Source: WLND01 sp040398845
GTDB lineage: Bacteria; Actinomycetota; Actinomycetes; S36-B12
Assembly: GCA_040398845.1 (NCBI GenBank)
Contig: JBBATH010000006.1
Coordinates: forward strand, 62,001-126,000
DNA length: 64,000 nucleotides
Direction of reading: 5' to 3'
The notes under the pieces were generated by a model that was not told where the DNA came from, did no database searches, and was given only the letters and a program-made list of their open reading frames with translations. How positions within the stretch are numbered: position 1 is the first letter of the stretch; every line of letters begins with the position of its first letter. Position numbers and translations under genes: made by a program. Shown piece by piece: positions 1 through 8,857 of this stretch.

Positions 1-837
1 GCGTCGGTCGCTGGCGACTCGCGCTACTCGTTCGTCCAGGGCGATATCTGCGACGGCACACTCCTGGACTCCGTACTTCCGGGCCACGACATCGTCGTGA
101 ACTTCGCGGCCGAGACCCACGTCGACCGCTCGATCTCGGGCCCGCAGGAGTTCCTGCTCACCAATGTTGTTGGTGCGCAGACACTATTCGACGCCTGCTT
201 GCGCCACGGGATCCCGCGCACCGTACACATCGGCACCGATGAGGTCTACGGCTCGATCGACGAGGGCTCATGGACTGAAAGCGAGCCACTCCTCCCGAAC
301 TCCCCATACTCGGCGGCCAAGGCAGCGGCCGAAATGCTCGTGCGCGCATACCACGTCACGTACGGGCTCAATATCTCTTCGACCCGCTGCTCGAACAATT
401 ACGGGCCCTTCCAATTCCCCGAGAAGCTCATCCCCCTGTTCGTCACGAATCTCATCGATGGCGGCAAGGTCCCGCTTTACGGCGACGGTCTCAACGTTCG
501 CGACTGGCTCCATGTCGACGACCACTGCCGCGGTATCGCCATCGTCATCGAGAAGGGTGAGCCGGGGCAGTCCTACAACATCGGCGGCGGCCTGGAACTG
601 AATAACCGCGAGATCACCGAGCAGGTCCTCGAGGCGATGGGCGCAGACTGGGATTCCGTTCAGCCGGTCGAGGACCGCAAGGGCCACGATCGCCGCTACT
701 CGGTCGACGACTCCCGACTCCGCGCGATGGGATACGAGCCCCAGCATGCATTCGCGGACGGCCTTGCCGAGACCATCGCCTGGTACCGGGCGAATGAGGC
801 ATGGTGGCGGCCACTGAAGGCCAAGGCTGCGATCTAG
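1..837 (+). CDS. rmlB: dTDP-glucose 4,6-dehydratase, 5'-truncated by the window edge
   Basis: The reading frame is open from base 1, so the start codon lies outside the window; 278 residues are visible. The enzyme converts dTDP-glucose to dTDP-4-keto-6-deoxyglucose, the second step of dTDP-L-rhamnose synthesis in the cytoplasm. The NAD-binding N-terminal glycine motif is missing with the upstream part. Visible are the 'FAAETHVDRS' loop, the 'GTDEVYGS' stretch with the catalytic Thr-Asp-Glu, 'PYSAAKAAAE' with the YxxxK catalytic pair, 'RCSNNYGP' and 'GDGLNVRDWLHVDDHCRG', all typical of RmlB. It is followed 2 bases later by rmlD, so the two are probably co-transcribed. Family assignment is firm. 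Confidence 0.95.
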   Translation, partial: ASVAGDSRYSFVQGDICDGTLLDSVLPGHDIVVNFAAETHVDRSISGPQEFLLTNVVGAQTLFDACLRHGIPRTVHIGTDEVYGSIDEGSWTESEPLLPNSPYSAAKAAAEMLVRAYHVTYGLNISSTRCSNNYGPFQFPEKLIPLFVTNLIDGGKVPLYGDGLNVRDWLHVDDHCRGIAIVIEKGEPGQSYNIGGGLELNNREITEQVLEAMGADWDSVQPVEDRKGHDRRYSVDDSRLRAMGYEPQHAFADGLAETIAWYRANEAWWRPLKAKAAI

Positions 838-839
838 CC

Positions 840-1700
840 GTGCGGGTACTCGTCACCGGATCCCTCGGGCAACTCGGCCGTGAGTTCGTGTCCCTCATCT
901 CGGCGCGTAATGGCGACGCCGTGCTCGGGCTCGATCGCCCGGATATCGACATCACCGACCCAGAGTCGGTTGCCCCTGCCCTAGCCGCATTCGAGCCCGA
1001 TGTCGTGATCAACTGCGCGGCCTGGACCGCGGTTGACGAGGCCGAGACCCATGAGGCAGCCGCGCTACTCGTTAACGGTGAAGGCCCGCGGGTGCTCGCA
1101 GCAGCGTGCGCGAGCACCGGCGCGTGGATCGTCCATCTCTCAACCGACTACGTCTTCTCAGGTGACGCCACGACGCCATATGCGACGGACGCGACCCCCG
1201 CGCCGCGTTCCGCCTACGGCCGCACGAAGCTCGCCGGTGAGATCGCGGTGCAGGCAGAGCTTCCCGACCGTCACTACCTCGTTCGCACCGCGTGGCTCTA
1301 CGGCCTCGGCGGCGGCAACTTCGTGAAGACGATGCTGAGGCTCGAACGCGAACGCGAGACGGTTTCAGTGGTCAACGACCAGTTCGGGCAGCCCACGTAC
1401 GCCCGCGACCTCGCCCTTCAGATCCTCATGCTCCTCGATGCCAGGCCGCCGGCCGGCACCTTCCATGCGACGAACGGCGGCGCTACGAACTGGTACGAGT
1501 TCACCCGCGCGATCTTCGAGCAGGTCGGGGCCGACCAGGCACGGGTCCTCCCCACCGACTCCTCGACTTTCGTCCGCCCCGCGCCCCGCCCCTCGTACTC
1601 GGTGCTCGGCCACGAATGCTGGGAACAGGCCGGGCTCCCTGGGATGCGCGACTGGCGAGAGGCGCTGGGCGCCGCATTCGCTGACGGCATGGCCGAGTGA
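840..1700 (+). CDS. rmlD: dTDP-4-dehydrorhamnose reductase
   Basis: This reduces dTDP-4-keto-L-rhamnose to dTDP-L-rhamnose, the last step of the pathway begun by the upstream gene. I chose the GTG at 840 (286 aa) because the Rossmann motif 'VLVTGSLGQLGRE' then starts at residue 3, as in the family; a longer form from 801 would overlap rmlB and add unconserved residues. 'INCAAWTAVDEAE', 'LSTDYVFSGD' and 'YGRTKLAGE' (YxxxK catalytic motif) are diagnostic. It ends just before a 7-bp hairpin at 1714-1734 and converges on the HAD gene. RmlC is not visible in the window. Confidence 0.93.
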   Translation: MRVLVTGSLGQLGREFVSLISARNGDAVLGLDRPDIDITDPESVAPALAAFEPDVVINCAAWTAVDEAETHEAAALLVNGEGPRVLAAACASTGAWIVHLSTDYVFSGDATTPYATDATPAPRSAYGRTKLAGEIAVQAELPDRHYLVRTAWLYGLGGGNFVKTMLRLERERETVSVVNDQFGQPTYARDLALQILMLLDARPPAGTFHATNGGATNWYEFTRAIFEQVGADQARVLPTDSSTFVRPAPRPSYSVLGHECWEQAGLPGMRDWREALGAAFADGMAE

Positions 1701-1713
1701 CCCGCACCTTCGG

Positions 1714-1734
1714 GTAGCCCGTCGGCAGGGCTAC
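1714..1734. terminator. hairpin between convergent genes
   Basis: A perfect 7-bp stem (GTAGCCC / GGGCTAC) with a 7-base loop sits between the end of rmlD at 1700 and the end of the convergent HAD gene at 1750. There is no U-tract on either side, so it is at most a U-less or bidirectional terminator, which is common in high-GC Gram-positive genomes. Confidence 0.4.
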
Positions 1735-1749
1735 GCCTCGGACGACCCG

Positions 1750-2592
1750 TCAGCGTGAGGCGAGGAGTGCGTCGATCACCTCGGCGACGCCATCACCAGG
1801 CGTGGCATCGGTCATGGCATCGGCGACATTCGTAACGGCGCGGGGTGCGGAGCCCATCGCAACGCCGGTACCGGCCCACGCGAGCATGTCGATGTCGTTC
1901 CACGAGTCGCCGACCGCCACGGTGCGTGCCGGGTTGACATCGAGGCGGGTGCAGAGCTTGGCGAGCATGGTCGCCTTACTCACGCCCGTGGGGCCGATGT
2001 CCATCCAGGCAGTGTCGCCCACGCCGAAGATAACGGTGTGCAGACCCATCTGCTCGACGATCTCGCCAAACCCGGTCTCGACATGCTCATCACTGCGGAC
2101 TACGAGGCGAACAACCGGCTCATTGAGGAGGTGCTCGAACGGCACCTCTCGAAGTGAGAGCCCGAGTGACCCGGCACCGAAGATGCGGGTCGCGTGGAAG
2201 ACCCCGTGGGTGTCCTCGACGGCATAGACGGCGTCCGGCAGGAGGGTGACGATGCGATCGAGGATCGAACGTGGGTCGAAGGTGACGGTTTCGACGATGG
2301 TCTCGGGCTCGACCATGGCGAGCAGTGCGCCGTTGCTGCACACGGCCCAGCCGTCAAGTCCCAGAGCCCGGGCTATTGGGGCGGTGGTTGAGATGGTCCG
2401 GCCGGTGGAAAGCACGACATTGATACCGGCATCGGTGGCTCGTCCGACCGCCTCGACGACCCGCTCATTCACCGATCCGAGGTGCGTCACGATCGTGTCG
2501 TCGATGTCGAGTGCGAGTAACTCCGGGAACGGACGGTCCTCGAAAAACGCTGCGGAGACACGTGGCGGCACGAGGGCGGGGGAAATCGTCAT
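1750..2592 (-). CDS. HAD-superfamily Cof-type phosphatase
   Basis: A 280-aa cytoplasmic HAD hydrolase of the Cof/YidA type. HAD motif I is 'LLALDIDDTIV' (nucleophile Asp near residue 29), motif II is 'NVVLSTGRT', and the C-terminal motifs III/IV are 'VSKATMLAKL' with the Lys and 'AVGDSWNDIDML' with the Mg-binding Asp residues. The C2-type cap between motifs II and III fits sugar phosphatases or flavin/PLP-phosphate phosphatases; the substrate cannot be read from sequence. It lies 11 bases downstream of serS on the same strand, so it is probably transcribed with it. Confidence 0.85.
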   Translation of the reverse strand: MTISPALVPPRVSAAFFEDRPFPELLALDIDDTIVTHLGSVNERVVEAVGRATDAGINVVLSTGRTISTTAPIARALGLDGWAVCSNGALLAMVEPETIVETVTFDPRSILDRIVTLLPDAVYAVEDTHGVFHATRIFGAGSLGLSLREVPFEHLLNEPVVRLVVRSDEHVETGFGEIVEQMGLHTVIFGVGDTAWMDIGPTGVSKATMLAKLCTRLDVNPARTVAVGDSWNDIDMLAWAGTGVAMGSAPRAVTNVADAMTDATPGDGVAEVIDALLASR

Positions 2593-2603
2593 GATGATCG
2601 ATG

Positions 2604-3911
2604 CTACGCCTTCGGGGTGAACGCGGCCTTTCCACCGAGGAACGGGCGAAGGGCCTGTGGGAGAACGACCGAACCGTCGGGCTGCTGGTGGTTCTCAAGG
2701 ATCGCGACGATGATGCGCGGCATCGCGCACAGGGTCCCGTTGAGGGTTGCGAGTGGGCGCACGCCCTGTTCGTCTCGCAATCGGATCTTCAGCCTGCGTG
2801 CCTGGAACTCCGTCGTATTCGAGGTGCTGGTGATTTCGCGGTAGGCCTGCTGGGTGGGGATCCATGCCTCGATGTCGAACTTGCGCGCCGCGCTGGAACC
2901 GAGGTCGCCTGTGGCAACGTCAATGACTCGGTAGGGGATCTCGAGGGCGTCGATGAAGTCCTTCTCCCACTGGAGTATTCGAAGGTGCTCGGCGTCTGCT
3001 TCCTCGGGCGTGGTGAAGACGAACATCTCGACCTTGTCGAATTGATGGACCCTGATGATGCCGTGGGTGTCCTTGCCGTAGGAGCCAGCCTCACGGCGAA
3101 AGCAGCTCGACCAGCCGGCATAGCGGAGCGGGAGGTCTGCGACATTGAGGATCTCGTAGGAGTGGTAGGCGGCGAGTGGTACCTCGCTGGTGCCGACGAG
3201 GTACATGTCATCGGACTCGATCCGGTAGACGTTCTCGGCTGCCTGACCGAGGAATCCGGTGCCCTCCATAGCCGATGGCAGGACCAGGGTGGGCGTGATC
3301 ATCGGGATGAAGCCGTTCTCTGCGGCCTGCTGCATCGCGAGATTGAGGAGGGCGAACTCGAGCTGCGCGCCCATGCCCTTGAGGTAGAAGAATCGCGAGC
3401 CAGACACCTTCGCGCCGCGGCCGGTATCGATGGCATCGAGAAGCTCGCCGATATCGAGGTGGTCGCGCGGCTCGAAACCCTCGGCGGTGAAGTCCCTGGG
3501 CGTGCCGACGTGTTCGATGATGGTGAAGTCAGCCTCGCCGCCCACCGGCGACTCCAGGCTCACGACATTGCTCACCTGCAGCCACAGCTTCGCGGCGAGG
3601 GCCTCAAGCTCATCGGCGTCGGCGCTCGCGGCCTTGACCTCGTCGGCGAGGGTGCTCGCCTGGGCCATCAGGGCGTCGAGTTCGACCTGACGCGCGGGAT
3701 CGGGCGACTTCTTCAAGGCTCCCTGCAGGGGTCCGATCTGCTTGCCGATCTCCTTCTGGGCCGATCGCAGCTCATCGAATCGCACGCCCGATGCCCGCTT
3801 CGAGGCGTCAGCTTCGATGAGCTGATCGATGATCGTGACGTCCTCGCCGCGACGACGCTGCGACTCGCGGAGCAGATCGGGATCATTTCGAAGAATCAAC
3901 GGATCAATCAC
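2604..3911 (-). CDS. serS: Seryl-tRNA synthetase
   Basis: This charges tRNA-Ser (and tRNA-Sec if present) with serine. I place the start at the GTG at 3911 giving 'VIDPLILRNDPDLLRES', the normal SerRS N-terminus; the open frame extends 30 codons further upstream but that part is not conserved. Residues about 30-110 form the antiparallel coiled-coil arm that contacts the long variable arm of tRNA-Ser. Class II motif 2 is 'FRREAGSYGKDTHGIIRVHQF' (shown in part) and motif 3 lies in 'TLNGTLCAMPRIIVAILEN'. Length 435 aa matches the family. It is divergent from the SET-domain gene. A tRNA-Ser gene lies far away at 34820. Confidence 0.95.
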   Translation of the reverse strand: MIDPLILRNDPDLLRESQRRRGEDVTIIDQLIEADASKRASGVRFDELRSAQKEIGKQIGPLQGALKKSPDPARQVELDALMAQASTLADEVKAASADADELEALAAKLWLQVSNVVSLESPVGGEADFTIIEHVGTPRDFTAEGFEPRDHLDIGELLDAIDTGRGAKVSGSRFFYLKGMGAQLEFALLNLAMQQAAENGFIPMITPTLVLPSAMEGTGFLGQAAENVYRIESDDMYLVGTSEVPLAAYHSYEILNVADLPLRYAGWSSCFRREAGSYGKDTHGIIRVHQFDKVEMFVFTTPEEADAEHLRILQWEKDFIDALEIPYRVIDVATGDLGSSAARKFDIEAWIPTQQAYREITSTSNTTEFQARRLKIRLRDEQGVRPLATLNGTLCAMPRIIVAILENHQQPDGSVVLPQALRPFLGGKAAFTPKA

Positions 3912-4009
3912 GGCTGTCAGCCTAACGGTGCACCGAGGGCGTGCACGGGGTTCATCTGGGTGTGACAGACTCGTCTGGTTTTGCTGGCAATCGGCCGGCA
4001 CAGTGAGAG

Positions 4010-4519
4010 GTGACCTGGGTGGACTACAACTGGCTGAACCCGAAGGTTCAGGCGCGCCCCGCCGGGGCGAAGGGCTGGGGTTCGTTTGCCCAGCAGCCGA
4101 TTGGCAGGGGTGAGACGGTCGTGGGTTTCGGGGGATGGATGGTGACCCGCGAGACCCTTTCGACGCTCATCGAGGATCGTCAGCACCGATCGATTCAGGT
4201 CGATGAGGACCTCTACCTCGTCTCGGACGACACCCCTGAAGCGGGCGACATGCTCAACCACTCATGCGACCCGAACTGCGGTCTTGTCGGCGGAACCCTG
4301 CTCGTGGCGATGCGCGATATCGAGGTGGGCGAGGAACTCTGCTTCGACTACGCGATGTGTGATGCGTCGGACTATGACGAGTTCGCGTGCCTGTGCGGAA
4401 CACTCTCCTGCCGGGGGACCATTACCGGCGCTGACTGGCGCGACCCGGTGATCCAGGCCAAATATGTGGGCTACTTCTCTGCCTACCTCATGCGAAGGAT
4501 CGCGGCGTTAAGGCGCTGA
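4010..4519 (+). CDS. SET-domain protein (putative lysine methyltransferase)
   Basis: A 169-aa stand-alone SET protein. The N-terminal SET strand is 'KGWGSFAQQPIGRGETVV', the pseudoknot signature is 'MLNHSCDPNCGLVG' (NHSC(D/x)PN binds S-adenosylmethionine) and the following 'GEELCFDYAM' supplies the ELxFDY motif. A post-SET-like cluster 'FACLCGTLSCRG' has three cysteines that with the SET cysteine could hold zinc. Bacterial SET proteins methylate lysines of DNA-binding or ribosomal proteins; the target here is unknown. Start is GTG at 4010 or GTG at 4019. The 3' end overlaps the convergent GH88 gene by 32 bases. Confidence 0.8.
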   Translation: MTWVDYNWLNPKVQARPAGAKGWGSFAQQPIGRGETVVGFGGWMVTRETLSTLIEDRQHRSIQVDEDLYLVSDDTPEAGDMLNHSCDPNCGLVGGTLLVAMRDIEVGEELCFDYAMCDASDYDEFACLCGTLSCRGTITGADWRDPVIQAKYVGYFSAYLMRRIAALRR

Positions 4520-5741
4520 GTAGGTAGAAGTCGCCCCAAACGTAGGAGCCCTCCTGCGGGCTTTTCGGGACGTTAAGGCTCTGCTGGAGGAGTACTCCGG
4601 GGTTGACCGATCGGGCCGTCGTGATCCACGGGGTGGTGAGCAGCCCGAGGGTCACCTCGGCGTAGGCGCCGTAGTCGGCGGCCGTGTCACCGACGGTGCG
4701 TCGCAGATTGAGCAGGCCGTCGGCGGCGATGGCGGCCGCGGAGGAGTCACGTGGGGCTCTGGAGTGCTCGATGTCGAAGTCCCAGGCCGGAATGCAGCCG
4801 GGTGGCACCTTCGACACCCAGAAGGCGGCGGTGCGCTGCGCTGCCTCGAGGAGCTCGGGGTTCTTCGTGAGTTCGTATGCCCGGGTGAAGCCGTTCATCG
4901 CCCAGGCCTGACCCCTCGCCCAGGTGCTCGTGTTCGCGTCGAATCCCTGACCGGGGATGGGCCCGATGACGGCGCCCGTCTGCGGGTTGTAGGCCAGACG
5001 GTGGAAGGTGGAGCCGTCGGATCTGACGAAGTCGCGGGCGAGGGTGAGCATGTGCTGGGTGCCCCGGTACTCGAGTTCCTCGCCCTCAGTGCCACCGATG
5101 AGTTGGCCAATCTCGATAAGGAGCGGGGCGTTCATCGCCGAGTCGATGATGAGGCCCCAACTGCCGTCGTAGTTGCTGGATTTCATGGCAAGCACTTGCG
5201 GGTTCCAGCGCTTGGCGAGGGTCGTGGCAGCAGTCTTCCTCGCGCTCGTATAGATGGCTCGCTGCTCGGGGCTCGGGTCGAGGATGGCCCCGAGGCCGGT
5301 GGGGAGCCCGACCATGAATCCGAGGTCGTGGGATCCGCCGTACCCGGCGATCCCCACGAGTCCGCGGGTCTGCTCGCGCGCGGCTTCGAGCCACTGCGTG
5401 TCTTGCGTGCGCTGGTAGAGCAGCCACAGTTCCGCGGCGAAGAACCCGGAGGTCCAAGCGGTTGCGGCGGTGCGGGTGTAATCGGACGTCGCTGTCAGGG
5501 CGCCGAGCGGGTAACGCTTTGCCCCCGTGTTACGGACGGATGCGAGCTTGCGCGCGGCTAGGTCAAAGAGGGCGGCGGTCTGCTCGGCGGTGACCGGGCG
5601 CGGCGCCGGCAGGCAGGACACGGAGGTGGTGGACTGCGGCGTCAGACCTGCCACCGCCTCAACCGGTGCCGTGACCACTGCGCCTAGGGCAATTGGGGTG
5701 ACACACATCGCCAGCGCGCCCAAGAACCGCTGGCGGGTCAC
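4488..5741 (-). CDS. Secreted glycoside hydrolase family 88 protein
   Basis: A 417-aa protein with an N-terminal signal peptide (Arg at residue 3, hydrophobic stretch about 6-30, likely cleaved after an Ala). GH88 enzymes hydrolyse the unsaturated uronyl residue left on oligosaccharides by polysaccharide lyases, starting by hydrating the 4,5 double bond. Family hallmarks are 'TSGFFAAELWLLYQ', 'HDLGFMV' (catalytic Asp), 'STWARGQAWAMNGF' and 'IPAWDFD'. No polysaccharide lyase gene lies next to it, so the polymer attacked is unknown. The next gene upstream (5738) overlaps it by 4 bases, indicating co-transcription with the quinone reductase. Confidence 0.8.
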   Translation of the reverse strand: MTRQRFLGALAMCVTPIALGAVVTAPVEAVAGLTPQSTTSVSCLPAPRPVTAEQTAALFDLAARKLASVRNTGAKRYPLGALTATSDYTRTAATAWTSGFFAAELWLLYQRTQDTQWLEAAREQTRGLVGIAGYGGSHDLGFMVGLPTGLGAILDPSPEQRAIYTSARKTAATTLAKRWNPQVLAMKSSNYDGSWGLIIDSAMNAPLLIEIGQLIGGTEGEELEYRGTQHMLTLARDFVRSDGSTFHRLAYNPQTGAVIGPIPGQGFDANTSTWARGQAWAMNGFTRAYELTKNPELLEAAQRTAAFWVSKVPPGCIPAWDFDIEHSRAPRDSSAAAIAADGLLNLRRTVGDTAADYGAYAEVTLGLLTTPWITTARSVNPGVLLQQSLNVPKSPQEGSYVWGDFYLLSALTPRSFA

Positions 5742-6721
5742 GTGGGCGTCGTCAGCAGGATCTTCCCGGTGACGGCCCCGGACTCCAGAAGGCGGTGAGC
5801 ATCGCCTGCCTCATTCATGGGCAGACGGGCACCGATCACTGGGGTGATGAGCCCAGCTCCGATCCACGGCCAGATATTGCGCTCGACCTCGGCGCAGATG
5901 GCCGCCTTCTCGGCAGGTGGGCGGGCGCGCAGTGATCGGGCGTTCACGGTGGCGTTCTTGCGGAGCATCGCACCGAGGTTGACCTCGGCCTTGATCCCGC
6001 CCTGCAGGCCGATGACCGCTAGGCGGCCCCCGAAGGCGAGGGCGTTGAGGTTGCGGTCCAGATAGGAGGCGCCCATATTGTCGAGAATGACGTCGACGCC
6101 ACGTCCACCCGTCGCCTCCGTCATGACATCGACAAAGTCCTCGTGCTGGTAGTTGATGAGCAGCTCGGCTCCGAGGTCTGCGCACGCCTCGAGTTTGGCG
6201 GCGCTACCCGCGGTGACGGCAATACGGGCACCGAGCGCCCGCGCGACCTGAATCGCCATCGTGCCAATGCCCGACCCACCACCGTGGATGAGAACCCACT
6301 CACCCTGCTGCAGTTTCGCGGTCATGACGAGGTTGCTCCACACCGTGCAGGCGACCTCGGGGAGTGACGCCGCCTCGACGAGCGACACCGGTGCGGGCAC
6401 GCTCATCAATTGGCCGACGGGAACGGCGACCTGCTCGGCGTACCCGCCGCCCGCGAGCAGGGCGGTCACGTGATCGCCGACCGCCCGCGAGGTCACGCCG
6501 GCACCGAGTGCTGTGATGGTGCCTGAGCACTCAAGGCCGAGGATGTCACTGCCGCCGGGTGGCGGCGGGTAGTGGCCCTGCCGTTGCAGCAGATCCGCCC
6601 GGTTCACGGCGGAGGCGGCGATGTCGAGGAGGACCTCGCCCGGGCGTGGCTCGGGGGATGGGGCCTGCGCCCACGACAGGACGCTTGGATCACCGGGCTC
6701 GGAGATGACGACGGCGCGCAT
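5738..6721 (-). CDS. Zinc-free NAD(P)H quinone oxidoreductase (PIG3/QOR type)
   Basis: A 327-aa medium-chain reductase. The GroES-like N-terminal half contains 'SAVNRADLLQRQGHYPPPPG', characteristic of the PIG3/TP53I3-type quinone oxidoreductases, and 'LGLECSGTI'. The nucleotide-binding half has 'VLIHGGGSGIGTMAIQVARALGARI', a Rossmann glycine motif preferring NADPH, and 'GGRGVDVILDNMG'. The zinc-ligand cysteines of alcohol dehydrogenases are absent. It probably reduces quinones or enones by one or two electrons. It overlaps the GH88 gene downstream by 4 bases and follows the potassium channel gene by 8 bases. Confidence 0.88.
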   Translation of the reverse strand: MRAVVISEPGDPSVLSWAQAPSPEPRPGEVLLDIAASAVNRADLLQRQGHYPPPPGGSDILGLECSGTITALGAGVTSRAVGDHVTALLAGGGYAEQVAVPVGQLMSVPAPVSLVEAASLPEVACTVWSNLVMTAKLQQGEWVLIHGGGSGIGTMAIQVARALGARIAVTAGSAAKLEACADLGAELLINYQHEDFVDVMTEATGGRGVDVILDNMGASYLDRNLNALAFGGRLAVIGLQGGIKAEVNLGAMLRKNATVNARSLRARPPAEKAAICAEVERNIWPWIGAGLITPVIGARLPMNEAGDAHRLLESGAVTGKILLTTPT

Positions 6722-6729
6722 GGTGTCTC

Positions 6730-7791
6730 CTAACGCTCCGACTGGCTCGGGTGACCGTCACCCGAGCGGATGACGACGAGCCGATCGCCCTGCTCGAGGA
6801 TCGTCACCCCGCTCTTATCGAACCGGTGGACCTCACCTCGCCGCACGACTGCCAGCACGATCTGGCCCTGTGCGTCGATATCCGAGGGCGCGAGGCCGAG
6901 TTCAGCCCGCGTGATGTCTCGTTCAACAATCTCTAGGCCCCTGCCGGCGTCGAGGAGATCCTCCATGAGATCGCCGGCGACGGGCGACACGAGCGAGAGT
7001 CCCATCAGGCGTCCGGCCGCCTCGGCGGTGGGGATGACCGTGTCGGCGCCCGACTGGCGCAGGATGTCGGCGTTCTGCGATTCGCGCACGGCGGCGACGA
7101 TCATGGCGGTGGGCGCAAGCCGCCTCGCCGTAAGCGTCACGAGGACGGAGGTGTCGTCCTCGTTGGTGGCGACGATGATCTTTGCGGCCTTCTCGACCGC
7201 GGCGTCGCGCAGGACGTCTTCTCGGCGTGCATCCCCGAGGACCCCGACAAGACCGTTGCGGCTCGCTTCGTCGACCGCTTGCCTGTCCGGGGTGACGACG
7301 ACGATGCGGCTGCCCGCAACCCCGTTGTCGGTGAGGGAACGCGCGGCTGCCCTGCCCTTGACCCCGTAGCCGATGATGACGATGTGATCCTTCACGGTCT
7401 TCCTCCAGCGGGCTGAACGGAACTCTTCGCGGGTGCGCTGGGTGAGGACCTCGACGGTCGTGCCGACGAGCACGATGAGGAAGAGGAAGCGCAGTGGGGT
7501 GATGATGAAAATGTTCGCGAGCCGGGAGGATTCGCACACCGGGACGATGTCGCCGTATCCGGTCGTCGAGAGCGAGACAGTGGCGTAGTAGAGCGCGTCA
7601 ATCGGTGTGAGGGTCCCGGTGAGCCCGCGGTCGGCGTAGCAACCCTTTTCGAGGTACACGATGATCGCCGTGATGACGAGCGCCGCTAGGGCGACAAGGA
7701 GTCGGACGGTGATGTTTCGGACGGGGCTGAAGCGCCGGCTGGCAAAGTGGAGTCGGCCGCGTCCGGTGGCTGCCTGCTCGCGGGGTTTCAC
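6730..7791 (-). CDS. Two-TM potassium channel with RCK (TrkA-N/TrkA-C) domains
   Basis: A 353-aa membrane protein. Residues about 25-45 and 95-115 are transmembrane helices flanking a pore helix and the selectivity filter 'STTGYGDIVP' (TxGYGD). The cytoplasmic part starts with the Rossmann motif 'IVIIGYGVKGRAAARSL' of an RCK/TrkA-N domain, continues with 'VVVTPDRQAVDEA' and 'IIVATNEDDTSVLVTLTARRL', and ends in a TrkA-C domain. This is the MthK-like architecture of ligand-gated K+ channels. Its first codons overlap the TauE gene end by 4 bases, so the two form an operon read leftwards. Confidence 0.88.
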   Translation of the reverse strand: MKPREQAATGRGRLHFASRRFSPVRNITVRLLVALAALVITAIIVYLEKGCYADRGLTGTLTPIDALYYATVSLSTTGYGDIVPVCESSRLANIFIITPLRFLFLIVLVGTTVEVLTQRTREEFRSARWRKTVKDHIVIIGYGVKGRAAARSLTDNGVAGSRIVVVTPDRQAVDEASRNGLVGVLGDARREDVLRDAAVEKAAKIIVATNEDDTSVLVTLTARRLAPTAMIVAAVRESQNADILRQSGADTVIPTAEAAGRLMGLSLVSPVAGDLMEDLLDAGRGLEIVERDITRAELGLAPSDIDAQGQIVLAVVRRGEVHRFDKSGVTILEQGDRLVVIRSGDGHPSQSER

Positions 7792-8714
7792 TTGACGCTT
7801 TCCGGCAATCCGGCGATCTCGGTCGACGTATCAGTGGCGCGGCGTCGATCGCGGATCATCAGTCCTCCCACGATCAATACCCCGACTATCGCTATCACAC
7901 CTGAGAACAGGCTTGGGGCACCGAGGAGTTTCAGTGCCGTCGCAGCGAGGATAACCATAAGGAGCCACCGGAGCAGGTGTCCGTCGTACCGTGTCGAAAG
8001 TCGAGCCCCGAGGATCACGCCGGGAATCTGGCCGATGAGGAGCGAGACGACGACCGCGAGGCTGATCTCACCGAGCCCTGCATGGGCGATTGCGCCGGCG
8101 ACGAGCATCGGGACAGCCTGGGTGAGGTCGGTGCCGACGAGGACCGACGGCCGAAGCAGGGGGTAGAGAAGGATGAGGATGGTCACCATGAGGGAGCCGG
8201 AGCCGACGCTCGTCATGCCGACGATGAGCCCCACGACGAGGCCGAGAATGACCGTGCGCACGATCTTTACCTCAGTGTCGATGCCGGTCGACCGCTGGTC
8301 TGCACCTCGCAGCCGTGCCCTTCGCGTGAGGTAGCCCTTCGCAAGCATCGCGATGAGAGCAAGGACAAGGACTCCGCCGATCCACGAGCGGATGGTCTCG
8401 TCGGCCCCGGAGGTCGCGAGGACAGCCGAGAAGATCCACGAGCCGACGAGGACGCCTGGGATCGAGCCGGCGGAGAGCCAGCCGACGAGGCCCCAGTGGA
8501 CGGTGTGATTGCGGATATGGACCCATGAGCCGACCGGCTTCATGATTGCGGCTGCCACGACGTCGCTCGACACGGCGGCGGCGGGTGGTACTCCGAAGAG
8601 CAGGACGAGCATGGGGGTGACGAGTGCCGCACCCCCCATGCCGGTGAGGCCGACCATGATGCCGGCGAAGAGACCGCCGAGGGCGAGAGCGAGGTCGATG
8701 TCGGTGATAGACAC
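7788..8714 (-). CDS. TauE/SafE-family sulfite exporter-like membrane protein
   Basis: A 308-aa polytopic membrane protein with about eight hydrophobic helices. The paired glycine-rich repeats 'GLTGMGGAALVTPMLVLLFG' near residue 25 and 'GMTSVGSGSLMVTILILLYP' near residue 170 are the two half-repeats of the TauE/SafE (DUF81) fold. Members export sulfite, sulfoacetate or other organosulfur anions, but many are uncharacterised; substrate is not predictable. A 6-bp inverted repeat at 8728-8744, 14 bases upstream of the start, is a candidate operator. The K+ channel gene follows with a 4-base overlap. Confidence 0.85.
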   Translation of the reverse strand: MSITDIDLALALGGLFAGIMVGLTGMGGAALVTPMLVLLFGVPPAAAVSSDVVAAAIMKPVGSWVHIRNHTVHWGLVGWLSAGSIPGVLVGSWIFSAVLATSGADETIRSWIGGVLVLALIAMLAKGYLTRRARLRGADQRSTGIDTEVKIVRTVILGLVVGLIVGMTSVGSGSLMVTILILLYPLLRPSVLVGTDLTQAVPMLVAGAIAHAGLGEISLAVVVSLLIGQIPGVILGARLSTRYDGHLLRWLLMVILAATALKLLGAPSLFSGVIAIVGVLIVGGLMIRDRRRATDTSTEIAGLPESVK

Positions 8715-8727
8715 CTGCGCACCATAA

Positions 8728-8744
8728 CCTACTAAACAAGTAGG
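8728..8744 (-). promoter_or_regulatory. candidate operator upstream of the TauE gene
   Basis: Inverted repeat CCTACT-AAACA-AGTAGG (6-bp arms, 5-base spacer) 14 bases upstream of the TauE start at 8714. The segment is AT-rich compared with its surroundings. It resembles a dimeric repressor site (TetR or ArsR size) but no regulator gene is adjacent. Confidence 0.4.
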
Positions 8745-8857
8745 AAAAGACGGAATGACTGCATGTCAGGGGAATCGGGCGATCCCCTTGCCCCGCCTTA
8801 CCGCGAGTTGGCCCTCACTTTACCCATCGTTAGGCGGTAGCAGGGCACGATGGTGGT

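Noticed and set aside
2601..3965. 454-codon open frame on the plus strand
   Set aside because: It is the antisense shadow of serS, whose motifs are clear on the minus strand.
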